NCBI GenBank assembly: GCA_019096065.1
Contig: JAGUCH010000003.1
Span: 3,782,001-3,846,000 of the forward strand
DNA from: Paracyclopina nana
Taxonomy: Eukaryota; Arthropoda; Copepoda; Cyclopoida; Cyclopettidae
Direction: 5' to 3'
Length of the DNA stretch: 64,000 nucleotides
In this document: positions 1-10,906 of the stretch, piece by piece
Numbering within the stretch: the stretch's first letter is position 1
Layout: each line of letters opens with the position of its first letter
The notes under the pieces: model-generated
Told to the model about the DNA's origin: nothing
Databases searched by the model: none
What the model saw: the letters and a program-made list of their open reading frames with translations, nothing else
Made by a program: the position numbers and the translations under genes

Positions 1-477
1 AAAAACTTGGGAATGTTGTAGGTGACTGTGAAAATGACGGTGCATGGAATGAGCCATTTCTTGACGACGTCCACATCTTTGAATGGCGAGACAATGGCGA
101 AAAACCTCTCTAGCGTGACAGAAAGGGTGGCAAAGACAGAGCCCACCCTGGCAGTATGAGTGAGGCCATAGCTCACTGGCATAATGTACAGGAAAAACTC
201 CTTTTTGTACGTCTCAGACACAGTGGGCAGGCCAAAAGTCAGGATTGCACACAAGAGGAAAAATGCATCGAACGAGGCCAATCCGGTGAGAATGTAGCTG
301 AAGCTTCCCCGCACAGTGGGCCTTAAGAGGACGTAAATGCTCATCAAGTTCCCGACCAGACCCAAAATGGAGATGACAATGAGCAGCACTCCTTCAGTCA
401 CAAACTCGATGAACTCCTCTCGGGACAGATCCTCTTCTGTGAAATTCCAGTGGCTGTACGAGTAATTTTCGCCCATC
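1..477 (-). CDS. FMRFamide-receptor-like GPCR, N-terminal part (partial, runs off the left edge)
   Basis: Rhodopsin-class peptide receptor of the plasma membrane. From the ATG at 476 the frame is open to the window edge. It shows two N-glycosylation sequons in a short extracellular tail (NYS, NFT), TM1 with the G-N-L-M signature, TM2 with LTGLASFDAFFLL, and TM3 ending in LERFFAI, an E-R-F variant of the DRY motif, followed by the start of TM4 (WLIPCTVIFTVTY). The stretch TARVGSVFATLSVTLERF is typical of arthropod FMRFamide/myosuppressin-type receptors; this assignment is from family memory, without a search. An acceptor (tttccag) lies directly before the ATG, leaving a single g at 477, so an upstream exon exists. 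That g is in frame with the candidate exon at 6592-6653. TM5-TM7 lie outside the window. Confidence 0.8.
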
Positions 478-2590
478 CTGGAAATATGTAAAAAATTGTC
501 AAACCATCACAACATTTAGCTATATGGGTTCCTAACGTAAACAAACTCTAATTTGCTTACGATTTACAATTACATTGAAAAGGCCAGCAACTCAAGATGG
601 TGAAAATACGATTGTGATGAAAAATGTCACTTAGTTTTTTTCCACGAAGACAATCATCTTATTTTCGGGCTGAACGACGGATTCCCAGAAAAGTTCCTTT
701 CTCTATTATGAAAGCTAGCCGCTTTGAAAGGTTTTCTTTGTTCTGAGTTTGAACGCAGTTGCAAGCAAAAAGAAGAGGCATCACACTTTTCCCTTTGAAT
801 CCGCGAAATGAAGATCGTAAAATGTCCCAAGCTTGGGGAAAGATCGTTTTTACCCCAGGGTGAAAATGCTTCCTGACAGCGTGGGAACAGCCATTAAAGC
901 ACTTTTCTCTTTTTTGTTGTCTGGGCCTTGTCTTCGGAAATGTATTTTATGCCAAAAGAAACCATACTTAGTACTTCTATAAGAGTACACCTCGGATTAT
1001 TCTGTATTTTCGTCTTTGACCGTGGTATGATTATTATCTATTCTTATGAGCCGACTAAGTAGAAATATCGTTGCCATGCAGCTAGCAAATCCACTAAACA
1101 GAATGGCTCGCAGTTCCTCTATGATTTTTTCCCTTTACCTAAGGCTTGATTGAATTTGAGGCCCCTGACTTGTAATCAATTTTTCCTCACAAATTGCATT
1201 ATTTGCGAGCAGTACAACTTGCCACCTTATTTTTCCTGTTTTGAGGATGAGCAGCTTTTTCTACACCAGATCGAATTTGAAGGCCAATAGTTGATAAGGA
1301 GCATGAAAGGCCAACTTAGATACAGTTTGAGTATTTAGCTGCAAGCTGTATTCAGCATGTTTATTATATGTAATCTCAGCTTGTTCTACTCTGCGGATCA
1401 TTTAAAGTGGAAAATAAATTGCTTCTCTGCAGCCAGCTGTAGCCTATGAAAAATGCAGTAGTTCATTTTTATCCCAAACGTTAGCTTCTCATGAATTATT
1501 TATGCAAAATGAGCCAATTTTCCCACCCAAATTAAGTCACCGTCCTATTATAACCGATGAAGGTGTTCAAAGTTTGGGAGCTTTTCTGCTAAAGGCCTTG
1601 AATTATTCGAGCGGAGAATGGCATGACAGTTTTCAGGTAAGAATGTAATTTCTAGGGAAATTAGCTTTGAATGGCCCTAATAGTTGCACCCAAATAGTTG
1701 GGCATTCCTTAAAGATGCATGCAGTACACAAAGAATGTTCCTCCCAAAGCCGTGAAAATAGCGCTCATCTTTGTAACTGAAGAAGTATTTTATGAGCTTG
1801 ATATGCTATATGAAGAAAATCCACTCATAATGAAAATATATAATTCAGAGCCTGCAGGATTTACTAATGCTCGAAGGTAATATAGAGATTTGTGTAACAC
1901 AAATGTAATGAGGGAACAAAAATAGCATTTAACAATAATTTTCATATTTGGCCCCGCTCACCTGGTCATTGGCGATAGTAAGGCCAATTATTATTATTCA
2001 AAAACCGGCAAGTTTAGCATGTTTCTGCTATTTTTCGGTTTTGGTTTAGCAACTTTCAGCCATTACTTTCTCTTAATAATGGTGTAACAAGCAGCTGAAC
2101 AGACCTTAATGGAAATGCTTCATAATTGTGCAATGCCCCATTTGATGGACACTTTTCGAATTAGATTTATTTGAACAATTTCCGTTCAGAGAAATGCCTT
2201 CTAATGTGGATTTTGTTGAAAAAAAGCTAAGGCTACGGCGCTGTAGCATTCAAAGCAATTAGGGTGCAGTGATTTATCATCTGTTTTCCAAGCACCACAA
2301 AAGTAGGCACTACATTGCACCTGTCACCTCACCACATAAGAAATGAGAATTGAGAGTGTCTTTCTGAAGAAAAAACAAACCTCTTTCAGGGTTAAGTTTC
2401 TCCGCTAAAGAGCAGCAGTTTTTGCTTTTTTTGTTGCTGTTGACTTCTTGCCTTAATGTACTGTTCAGGTACGCCCCTTATTCCTAAGGAAAATGCACAA
2501 AAAATACCCTTTGGAAAGGAGAATTTTCTTATGACAAGCGCTAGCTGTTACAGAGAAATCAGATCGACTTTAAGCCAACCTGAAAGAATA

Positions 2591-3166
2591 TACAGCCTGT
2601 TTCAGAGAATTATACGCACTTTGAAATCAAAAGTTTGTGCTGCGGATTTGAGAAATGCGGTACAAAATGGATATCGTTGGAAAGCTTGAATCTTTTGCCA
2701 TCTATTTTGCATCAGTGAAAATCCCAAAATAAAAATAAAAAAGATAAGAAAATTAAATTTTTCTGTGGCAACTTTTTTAGAGCAAAAGTGCAATTTTTCA
2801 CCTACTGAATGCAGCTAAAATCAAGCATTTTCATAATAAAATCAAAATCACTGATGAACCATTAGTATTTAATGCTGAGAAGAACAATTAATCCTTTATC
2901 GAAAAAAAAAACAACGTCAAAATTCGCAATTTTGACCATTTTGAAATGTGTGCATTGCCATCAAAAAATGGGTGCCATTTTTGAGTGCTTTTTTATTTTA
3001 GGCTTTTGATCCAAATCTTAATTAATTTTTATCAAAAGTGATATTAATAAAAAAGAAGACCAGAGTTTCAAGGTTTCCAACGATATCCATTATGTCTAGC
3101 ATTTATCAAATCCGTAACACAAACTTTGGATTTCAAAGTGCGTAGAAATCTCTGAAACAGACTGTA
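2591..3166. mobile_element. Mariner/Tc1-type non-autonomous element, copy 1
   Basis: The ends are long inverted repeats of about 110 bp, beginning TACAG.CTGTTTCAGAGA, followed by a block with ACTTTGAAATC and then a conserved block reading TGGATATCGTTGGAAA on the left arm and its complement on the right. TA dinucleotides flank both ends (2589-2590 and 3167-3168), as for Tc1/mariner insertions. The interior is AT-rich and carries no transposase. A second copy of the family is at 28779-29501. Confidence 0.75.
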
Positions 3167-3562
3167 TACACGTGCAATTTTGGCTATTAAGTGCACCACA
3201 TTTTAGACATTTATTCAAAATCAAAATAGTTTCATATTGTATCAAAGAAACTTGAAGAAAGCTAGTTTGCCTTGAAAAATGCTGAAAACCATGAGAACCA
3301 ATAGCAAAAATCGCCGTTATAAGCGCTGCTCGGCCCCAAGCTGAACTCGTAGCGAGGGAGTCAGCTGTAGATACACTTTTCCTTAAGACAATTTTTTCCA
3401 TGCCATTAAGGCATTCTTTATGCATGAACAAGGCAAAGCGACGATTATACAACATTTGAAAATGCGTATTGGCATTTTTTCCTCCTCCAGTTTGCATTAC
3501 CATTCCATTATCGGTTTCTGTAGTGGCACCTTTCGATGCCAAATTGAAGAATGTACTACCTA

Positions 3563-4114
3563 ACCGCAAATCCACCTAAACGCAATCCACTTTTACGCAA
3601 ATCTGCTTTTACGCAGTCCACCTAAAAGCAGTCCACTTAAACGCAGTCAACGCATAGTTATTAAACATTCCAAGCTTTTTAATATGAGTACAGAGTATGA
3701 GTATGCAGAAAAATCTTTAATTACTCAAACTTAGATACTTGTACTGAGTAGGTAGAAAACATAGCAGGCTTTTTCAGATGAGCTCATATTTGGTTAGTTA
3801 TAACCAATTGAAAGAGTTTGTTGCCTAAAAACTAATCTGCTAGTCTCTCAAATGCTCAGAACCAGAAATATTCAAGCTCAAACTCTATTTGACTGAGCAA
3901 TAAACTTACTCAAAGAAACCAATTTCTTATGAAGTCAAATAACTTTGATATCTCAATTTTATTAATTTTAATGATTTTAATTAATATCACTCATTTGTTT
4001 TGTTCACAAATATTGTGAAATAATTATGTCTGTGTATTGCTGTTGACTGCGTTTAGGCGGACTGCGTTTAGATGGACTGCGTTTAGGTGGACTGCGTTTA
4101 GGTGGATTTGCGGT
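3563..4114. mobile_element. Inverted-repeat element with tandem CTAAACGCAGTCCAC-type subterminal repeats
   Basis: The left end carries a run of near-copies of CCACCTAAACGCAGT (3563-3650), and the right end carries the complement, GACTGCGTTTAGGTG, four to five times (4043-4108). The outer ends are mirror images (ACCGCAAATCCACC and GGTGGATTTGCGGT). The middle is AT-rich and non-coding. The target-site duplication is not clear, so the family is unassigned. Repeated motifs inside both ends are typical of transposase-binding arrays in some DNA transposons. Confidence 0.6.
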
Positions 4115-6591
4115 ATGGCAGATATACCAAATTGAACACCCAAACTCTGATCTTGAGAATATTTCGAATTTCCTTTCTTTTCCAATATAAGCTCGTTTAC
4201 TTCATGGAGGAGGAAAGTTTGTTTAGTAGTAGACATTTTGCTTTTAGTAAGCACGTGGGTGAGCATTGTTTAATGCCCAAATCTAGTTGTAGTTGCAACC
4301 GGGCACAGATGCTCAATCAATCAAGATTAGCCTTACTGTAGTGGGACAGGGGGAAAAACAAACCAAAAATAATGGGCATATCTAAGCGACTATATTTTCA
4401 ATGGATATGCATGTAATACTAAATGCGCCAAGAGATATGCAAGTTTTTCCCATAATAGTGAGGGCATGTACTCGCAAACGGGAGCCATAAATAATAGAGA
4501 GAGAACAATTTACAGTGGAGATTGTCTTGTTAGGGGCCAAAAGAGGATGTTTTTATTATTAGGGCGGTCCATTTGTCATTATCTGATGGGAACATGTAAG
4601 CTTTCACTAATGGTCTCCAATGCGACTTTCGCTACAATCTTGAATATTTGATGGTAAAAAAATAAAGCCCTTCTTCTTGATGATAAAAAAGCAAAGCCCA
4701 TCTTTAGCTTGGTGCTCTCTATTTGAGTATCATCCTTAAATTGCTTCCACTTGAAAAACTTTTGGATTCATTAGGCTGATAATGAACTTTCTTCAGTTAA
4801 TATTAGGGCTCGCGCGTGCGCTGTGCGCGCACGCGCGACAGCTGATTAGTAAACAATAAGAAAGCTAAATCTTATGAAAAGCGTTTCCCTACAGTTCAAT
4901 GCTGCAGTTTTTCATCAATTATAGTATATTCCATTTTAGGCCGTGTATGTATGTAGACTTTTTGTGTCGTTTTTCTTCACAAAAAAGGTGGTGGGATGGG
5001 CATTCTTGGGCAGATGTGAGTGGGCATTGTGTGTTACATAATACGAAGCTTTTGGTCAAAAAACTGTCAATGTACTTTTCAAGATACTACACTGAAACAA
5101 GTTTGGCTCGTTGCTCACTTGACTAATGAGCCAGCTTCAAATGGTGTGACATTATCAGGAAAATCAACCTTTTACAGATTTGCTCCTAAATAAGGATATT
5201 AAGCATACCAGTTCTCTTTTTCTGTCTCAATTCTGCTCGACAACATAAAAAGCTCACATATAATAGTAGGCTATCTGGTCAATTTATGAGGATGATGATG
5301 ATCTTCAAGATGAAAGAAAGATTTACTCTCAATTATCTTGAGCCAATCATGGAGCAAACATCTTGCAATAATAATGATATTCATGCTGCTATAAGGGGAT
5401 ATAAAAAATGACCAAGTTAACATACCAAACTATTAGAGATGTCAAAACGATGCTTGTATATTGAACATATTACAGTATTGCTACATGGGCAATGTGTTGT
5501 CAACATTGTGATTGATGCAAAAGATTGGCCTGAGTTAGCACGAAAAATACGAAAATGTGGCGAGTACATTTTGTGATTCATGCTACACAAGCAAAAGTAT
5601 GATTTTCCTCTCTTATCTATTTGGATTGGCTTGAAATGTCGAATTTGACAGTCGCGTATATTGAAAAAAAATCTAGCATGTGCGTGCCGTTTTGGCGCAA
5701 CATCTGTGAATAACACATGCATGCTTGAAAAAAAGTGATTTTTGACCATCGCCCTTTTCGCAAATTTCTTTCTTTATTTGATTAAACTGAAAGCTTCGTT
5801 AATGATGCAAGACTTTCTTTGATTATCGCCAAATGCTGCTCTCCTTTTGAGCGGCGTAATAAGCATCGATCGAAGAATGAAATGTGGTTTGAGATCAAAA
5901 CTACGTTTATCTTAATTTTTATTTTTAACGATCAACGAAAAATCGAATTAAAAGAAAAATGTAGTGTTTATCTGTAAAAAGTGTAAGAAAAAAAATCGAG
6001 CAAAATAAGCTGACAATCAAAGGTTAGCTATGGCTGAATTTCAAAGCTATTCAAAAGTCAAAGAGTTTAGGTTCTTAAAGGCCGAGAATACTTGAGTGTC
6101 GGCATTAGGGAAAAGGCCGAATTGCGATTTCTTTCATAAAATTATTCGCCTGTTTTCACTCAGTTTGGCAATTTCTCCAATTTTCAGAATAACCGTTAAC
6201 TGCGAATAATTTTATGTTAAGATTTCGCCTCAAATCAAATTACTTAGAAAAAGATCCACGATTTAAAACTCTAAGGCATATTTAAAAGGTATTTCCCCAA
6301 TCGATCCTATTTACAATGGGACAGTGTTTATAATTCGTTTTTGACTTAAAATCCCCCTGAATTCGATCTTGTTCCCCCCGAACCCTTCGCATCTAGCTCG
6401 TTCAGCACCTTTTTATTGCCGTTTTTATTAGTTTTTCTGAAAAGGAGAAGTCTGCACCGCCGCATGCCCATTGATACACATGGTACACATTTTTCACGGA
6501 AGCTTGAGAAAAAGAAAGAGCTTATCCGTATTTTATTAGATTAATTTCCTGCGTTTCTAGCGCGCGTGACTTTCCGCCTAAATAAATTTAC

Positions 6592-6653
6592 CTTGGTAGA
6601 GATTGGTTGATGTCGTCAAAATGGTGGATATTGGTGAGAGCTTCTTCCTCCAT
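6592..6653 (-). CDS. Candidate first coding exon of the FMRFamide-receptor-like gene
   Basis: An ATG with a good context (A at -3, G at +4) opens 20 codons plus two bases and ends at a strong donor, AG|GTAAAT. The peptide starts MEEEALTNIHHFDD. The exon ends in phase 2 (AG), and the receptor exon at 477 starts with a single g, so joining them makes an Arg codon and keeps the receptor ATG in frame. This would add about 21 residues to the extracellular tail across a 6.1-kb intron. The phase fit and the lack of another gene on this strand between them support the link. It remains an inference; this could instead be the start of another gene, or the receptor could start at its internal Met. Confidence 0.4.
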
Positions 6654-7233
6654 GATTCTTGTTGAGATCGAGGTATAGTATACTGGTCGCAGGGCACGAT
6701 GATTTCGAACAACTGAGAGCAAGTATATAGTAAGTTGACGCAACAATGAGAAGAAGCTGTCGGCGCGGACGAAAAGGCGGAGCTGGGAAAAAGAGGCCTA
6801 GAATTTTGAAAAAGCTCACTCTTTTCACATTCCTCCCTGACTAAACTTTGACGCGGCACTGGTCAAAATTTCCCTCATATTTCCTTTTTTACTTGATGAT
6901 GTGATGAGTGCAGAGAATATTTTCTTTATCCTCTCCTAGACTTAGAAGCAAATATATTTTTGTGCGAACGTTTTGATCGCACCTGTATTTTTTGGATTTC
7001 TGGATGCATTTAACAGCAGTGCGAGTAGGATCGGAAACCGCATTTAAAAATGGGCCTTTTACCTTAAAGGTAAAGTCAATCCTACACATATCAAAGGGTG
7101 GATCGTAACCTCTTCTTCAGTAAGATCAGCATTGGCAAATCCAAAAAGGAGACAAGCTAGAATTAGAACCGATCAACAGCTCTTCTATTCCGTTCATGTG
7201 CCCCGAAATTCCTTACGATAATGCACGTCGAAC

Positions 7234-7527
7234 TAGAGCCCTGTATTTTGATGAGTAAAACGTTCTCAAAACTCAGTTCACAAAAACAGCCTAAAGGTGG
7301 CCGGCCGGCCTACGGTAGCACGACAACTGCCCATTTTTGTTCCACCGTTTTTTATGTTATGTTGTGCAATTTTTTATTCGCAATTTGGAAATTGTTTCGA
7401 GAAACCATGAGCACCTCAAATTTTCGTTCTGATCGGATCAGTAGTTTGAGCTGTACCTTAGTAAATGTCACAAAAAAGTTCAGCTGTTGTTAAGAACGAG
7501 ATACTCTCATCAAATCTCAGTGCTCTA
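7234..7527. mobile_element. hAT-type MITE, copy 1
   Basis: A 294-bp element begins TAGAGCCCTG and ends with the imperfect inverse CAGTGCTCTA. Its inner TIR parts (TTTTGATGAG / CTCATCAAA) also pair. It is flanked by a perfect 8-bp duplication CGTCGAAC (7226-7233 and 7528-7535), the hallmark of hAT insertions. It contains a GGCCGGCCGGCC core and no transposase. A related copy in the other orientation is at 37626-37910. Confidence 0.85.
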
Positions 7528-8019
7528 CGTCGAACGACTTATGGAAAGGAGAAAAATTGTCTTATGACAAACACAAAAGTAAACTTCTGCTGATGCTAAT
7601 ACTTAGGAAAAAAACGGGTCAATTTTAAGACTATTGAAAAGTAAACACTCAAAGTTTATTTCAATTTCAGAGCCAAACTGGTTACTTTTGAATTAATATG
7701 TTTCTCACTAATGCACATGAACCAACTCAAAAATTGCAGAGTTATTACATGTAAGAAACAGGTGAAATAATCAATGTTTATCGGAATATTGCCCTAAATT
7801 TGTTAACTCAATTTGTGGTTCAACTAGTTGAGAAGCCCTTCTTAAGTGGTTTGATAGCAAAACTCCGTTGCCTTATGACAATTTTTTACTTTCGGAAAAG
7901 CAACTTTGCACATGAACGGGATATTCATGCTGGGAGCTATCATTGAACTGATAAAGATGATACTTTAGGAAACGAGAGAGTGGAATTACACGGCTAAGGA
8001 AGAGAGGGGGGAGAGCATG

Positions 8020-8025
8020 TTTATT
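8020..8025 (-). terminator. Poly(A) signal of the acetylcholine-binding-protein-like gene
   Basis: AATAAA on the minus strand, only about seven bases past the TGA stop. The gene would therefore have a very short 3' untranslated region. Confidence 0.5.
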
Positions 8026-8031
8026 TCTGAT

Positions 8032-9001
8032 TCAAGGCTTTTTAAGCTCATCATCTACAAACTTTTGGGTATATTTGAATTGCAAATTCATATTCAAAGC
8101 TGGGTAAACTTCATCTGGACAGCAGTCATAGGTTTTTTCGGATCTTTCACAGCTAGAATCCACGATTTCCAACTGAAAAAAAATCAGTTAGAAGGTTAAA
8201 CAAGATAGCCAGAAGTGTGACATCAATGAAATATCCTTACCCCATCATTCCAGGTCATTGAAACATCCGGACAGCTGCCCCATGTAGTGTAAGATTCAAT
8301 GTCAACATTGCTCTTGTCAAAAGTCCAGCTTCCCAGCTTCAATGTGCAGTTTTGTGTACCCCAAGGCCAATCATCATAGTTGACATTACAGTGGCTCTAC
8401 AATCAATAACTTGTTGACCAACAAGTAATTTCTCATCTTGGAAGCATGATTTTTACCTTCATAATAGTGGGTGGCACAAAGATGACAGCTCCATTGGAGT
8501 AAACTATGGCATTAGTGTTATCCTCCCATGTGACAAAATTGGTTTTTGGAGGCTCCACAGCATTGTACAAAGTGATATCAGGAATCCAAAGCTGAACAAG
8601 AATTATGTGACCACTATTATGCTGCCTTCATTGACAAAAAACTTACAAACTTTGAGTTGACCCTAATCCTGGACAAGCCTCCAAAGTCTTCAGGGTTCCA
8701 GGCAAGCCTAGAATCATTCCAGCTCATCATTGTCCAACCATAGACTGACAAAATCTGCAAGAGGAGCGATTAAAAATTAAATGTATGATGACAAATATTA
8801 GCTTTACTTTACCTGCTTGTGGGGGCAAAGCTTCAAGTCATTCACATGAAGATTGACTTGAGCCGAGATTTTATGACTTGGATTGACTTCTTTATCATAT
8901 CCGTCAAAGAGGGCTTTCCTCAGAGCAGATAGACGACTAACGCCTTCATGGGCGTGAGCAAAGGCCAATAGTATGGCCAAGCTGACAATTATAAGCTTCA
9001 T
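8032..9001 (-). CDS. Acetylcholine-binding-protein-like soluble Cys-loop ligand-binding domain
   Basis: Five exons (9001-8813, 8754-8647, 8591-8457, 8396-8241, 8172-8032), all phase 0 with GT-AG introns of 50-70 bp, encode 242 residues. A signal peptide (MKLIIVSLAILLAFAHA) leads into a nicotinic-type extracellular domain. The sequence shows LWIPDITLYN (loop A Tyr108), the 13-residue Cys-loop C147-C161, GSWTFD (loop B Trp168), the loop D Trp75 and the loop C signature Y-x-C-C-x4-Y (Tyr211, Cys213-Cys214, Tyr219). The full aromatic box for a cholinergic ligand is thus present. The protein ends about 24 residues after loop C, where a receptor subunit would enter TM1, so it should be secreted and form pentamers that bind ligand without a channel. 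Known AChBPs are from molluscs, annelids and some arthropods. The role here is inferred. Confidence 0.88.
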
Positions 9002-9047
9002 TCTTGATAGCTATGAACTGACTCTGTAGATATTTCTAAGCTCAGTT

Positions 9048-9055
9048 CTTATATA
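9048..9055 (-). promoter_or_regulatory. TATA box of the acetylcholine-binding-protein-like gene
   Basis: TATATAAG on the minus strand about 50 bases before the ATG, followed by a TCAGT initiator-like pentamer near 9020. The spacing is slightly longer than the usual 25-31 bases. Confidence 0.5.
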
Positions 9056-10040
9056 GGCATACGCTGGATGGAAACTGAAGAACTAGGGCTGATACAAACT
9101 TGAGAAATAATGGCTATATATAATTTATCAAATTCTTTGAAAGTTACTTTTAAGTAAAATTTGGATTTTAAATAAAAAAGCACACACAATGAAGAGTAAA
9201 TGTTTTTATTATTATTTAAATTATTTATTTATTTTGATCTCATGCATTCAAAATAAAAAACCTTAATTTGGGATAAAGGCATAAAAAATAGCCCAATTTA
9301 GATTTAATTATTTTATTGCTTAAAGCTCTAATGCTGAAGGTGAGCAGATTCTAGTTTTAGGACATTTACGGTGACCTCAACTTGTGTTCGTGAGTTTTAA
9401 CACATGACACACTCATCAGCAAAAGCTCTAAAAATAAACTTTGATGGATTGTTGAGTTAGATCGAGGTGAATTCGCCAATTCATGACCACAAATTATACG
9501 TACTGAATAGCGAGATTTTATTTCCAAGGAAAGCACGCTGCGTTAGCTGGTTTTCAAGAAGGCTTATATGTAAGTACATTTTCAGATTTTCTGGGATTGG
9601 TTTTCATGAACTAAAGACCGATGTCCCTTAATTTAAAAAGCAGAAAGACATTTGTCTTGCATGCAATTGGGCTCAAATTATTGAAGAGCATTCTAAGAGC
9701 TTCACTCGAGTTGTCACATTTGCTATGACCCCCGTCAGTAATCGAGTGTTTGTATAAAGTGTAGAAGTTGTGAAAAACGAACCTTCAAACATTGATGCAG
9801 AAATGAAGATGTCACGCTACAAAGTAGTTCAAGATAAATAAAAAGCATTACCCGGCCTATTCGATTTTACAAAAGAGATTGGGAAGAAGTTTGCAAAATC
9901 CCAGAAAAGGGCCTGGATGAGTTAGCCTCTAGCTTGGTGTCCAAGGCGGGAAAACGGTGCTTGGCCACCTTGAATAATTTGATTGGAGTGAATTAAAATG
10001 GGAGTTATAATAGTGTAGGTCACTTGGTACAGGATGTACT

Positions 10041-10106
10041 AAAATACGCGATATACGCGACTTTCTACTGAAATACGCGACATACGCGACTCCTAAAATA
10101 TGCGAC
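10041..10106. repeat. Short tandem repeat of ATACGCGAC units
   Basis: Five imperfect copies of a 9-11 base unit, A-TACGCGA-C (one reads ATGCGAC), sit next to the left end of the inverted-repeat element at 10109. Confidence 0.6.
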
Positions 10107-10108
10107 AA

Positions 10109-10393
10109 CCCAACCAGAAATTTTCCTAAGTTTTCTGAAAGTTATTGTAACGTGTTAGCACTCCTTCGTTTTACCCAGGTTGAGTTTATGTCATTATGTA
10201 ACATTAACTTCCATACCACCTAAGTAAAAAAATTGGAAAAAATCGAATGTGACAAGGAAAATGGGTGTTTTCGATTTTACCTAGGTGTCAAGGCAGTTAA
10301 TGTTACATAATGACTAAAACTCAATGTTGATAAAACGTATAAGTTTCACTGAGAGTTTTTTTGGTGTATGAGGGCTCAGAATTTCTGGTTGGG
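10109..10393. mobile_element. MITE-like element with CCCAACCAGAAATT ends
   Basis: The outer ends are inverse (CCCAACCAGAAATT and AATTTCTGGTTGGG). A second, internal inverted pair (ATGTAACATTAACT / AGTTAATGTTACAT) is present. The element is about 285 bp, AT-rich and non-coding. No clear target duplication is visible, so the superfamily is unknown. Confidence 0.6.
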
Positions 10394-10523
10394 AAGCAGT
10401 CACTCTACTCAGCTGCTTTATTTAGTGAGAACTCCTTTGCGCAAAGGAACGTACTTCGCGTTCCTTAAGGAGTTTGTAAATGGACAGAGCATTAGCGGTA
10501 CTGAATTCTGATTTATGGCTTAA

Positions 10524-10906
10524 GGTCGATCCCATATTCGAATTTTTAGTCAAGTTACGTTGCTAAAACTGCAACTTTACTTGATCAGTTAAGTTCAGCT
10601 TGTTCTAGCCAAGTTTGGTTCGTTTTAGCCATGTTCAGTTGACCGCTGAGCTGACACGCCAACGCGTTGTACATCACCAGCTGATGATCAAAGTTTTCTT
10701 TTCGAGCTTCAGCTACTAGGCATATGAGAACACTTTTTTTAGTCAAGTTCAGTTTAGCAACTGAACTTAGCTAGGCAAGCAAGCTATTACTACATAAAAT
10801 CAAGCTAAGTAAAGTTCTACGTACATAAATATCTGGGAACGGAAATGAACTAAACCTAACTTTCTACCTAACTTAACTTGACTAATAGGCCAATCTGGGA
10901 ACGCCC
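10524..10906. repeat. Degenerate fold-back element
   Basis: The ends are weakly inverse (GGTCGATCCCATATTCG... and ...CAATCTGGGAACGCC), with a better shared inner part (TAGTCAAGTTA / TAACTTGACTA). Many scattered AAGTT-AGC words make the arms partly self-complementary. The end sequence resembles the GGCCGTTCTCATATTGCC ends of the element at 37571. Confidence 0.3.

Larger units (their letters stand above)
478..6591. other. Long non-coding stretch, probable intron of the receptor gene, with transposon debris
   Basis: AT-rich DNA without convincing coding exons. It contains a mariner-type inverted-repeat element (2591-3166), a second element with repeated subterminal motifs (3563-4114) and a short GC-rich palindrome (about 4809-4838). 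A small fold-back lies near 6136-6218 (ataaaattattcgc facing gcgaataattttat). Open frames here are short or overlap the repeats. Confidence 0.5.

Noticed and set aside
3096-3575. 159-codon minus-strand frame
   Set aside because: It runs from the edge of one transposon into another, has no domain or splice support and is explained by chance openness.
4809-4838. GC-rich palindrome TCGCGCGTGCGC / GCGCGCACGCGCGA
   Set aside because: Too short and isolated to call a gene, terminator or transposon end.
6616-6859. Overlapping minus-strand frames upstream of the candidate receptor exon
   Set aside because: They contain no family signature and are better read as 5' untranslated sequence.
7073-7158. 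Possible minus-strand exon with signal-peptide-like CLLFGFANADLTEEE between an acceptor and a donor
   Set aside because: No first exon with a start codon in the right phase and no continuing exon could be found.
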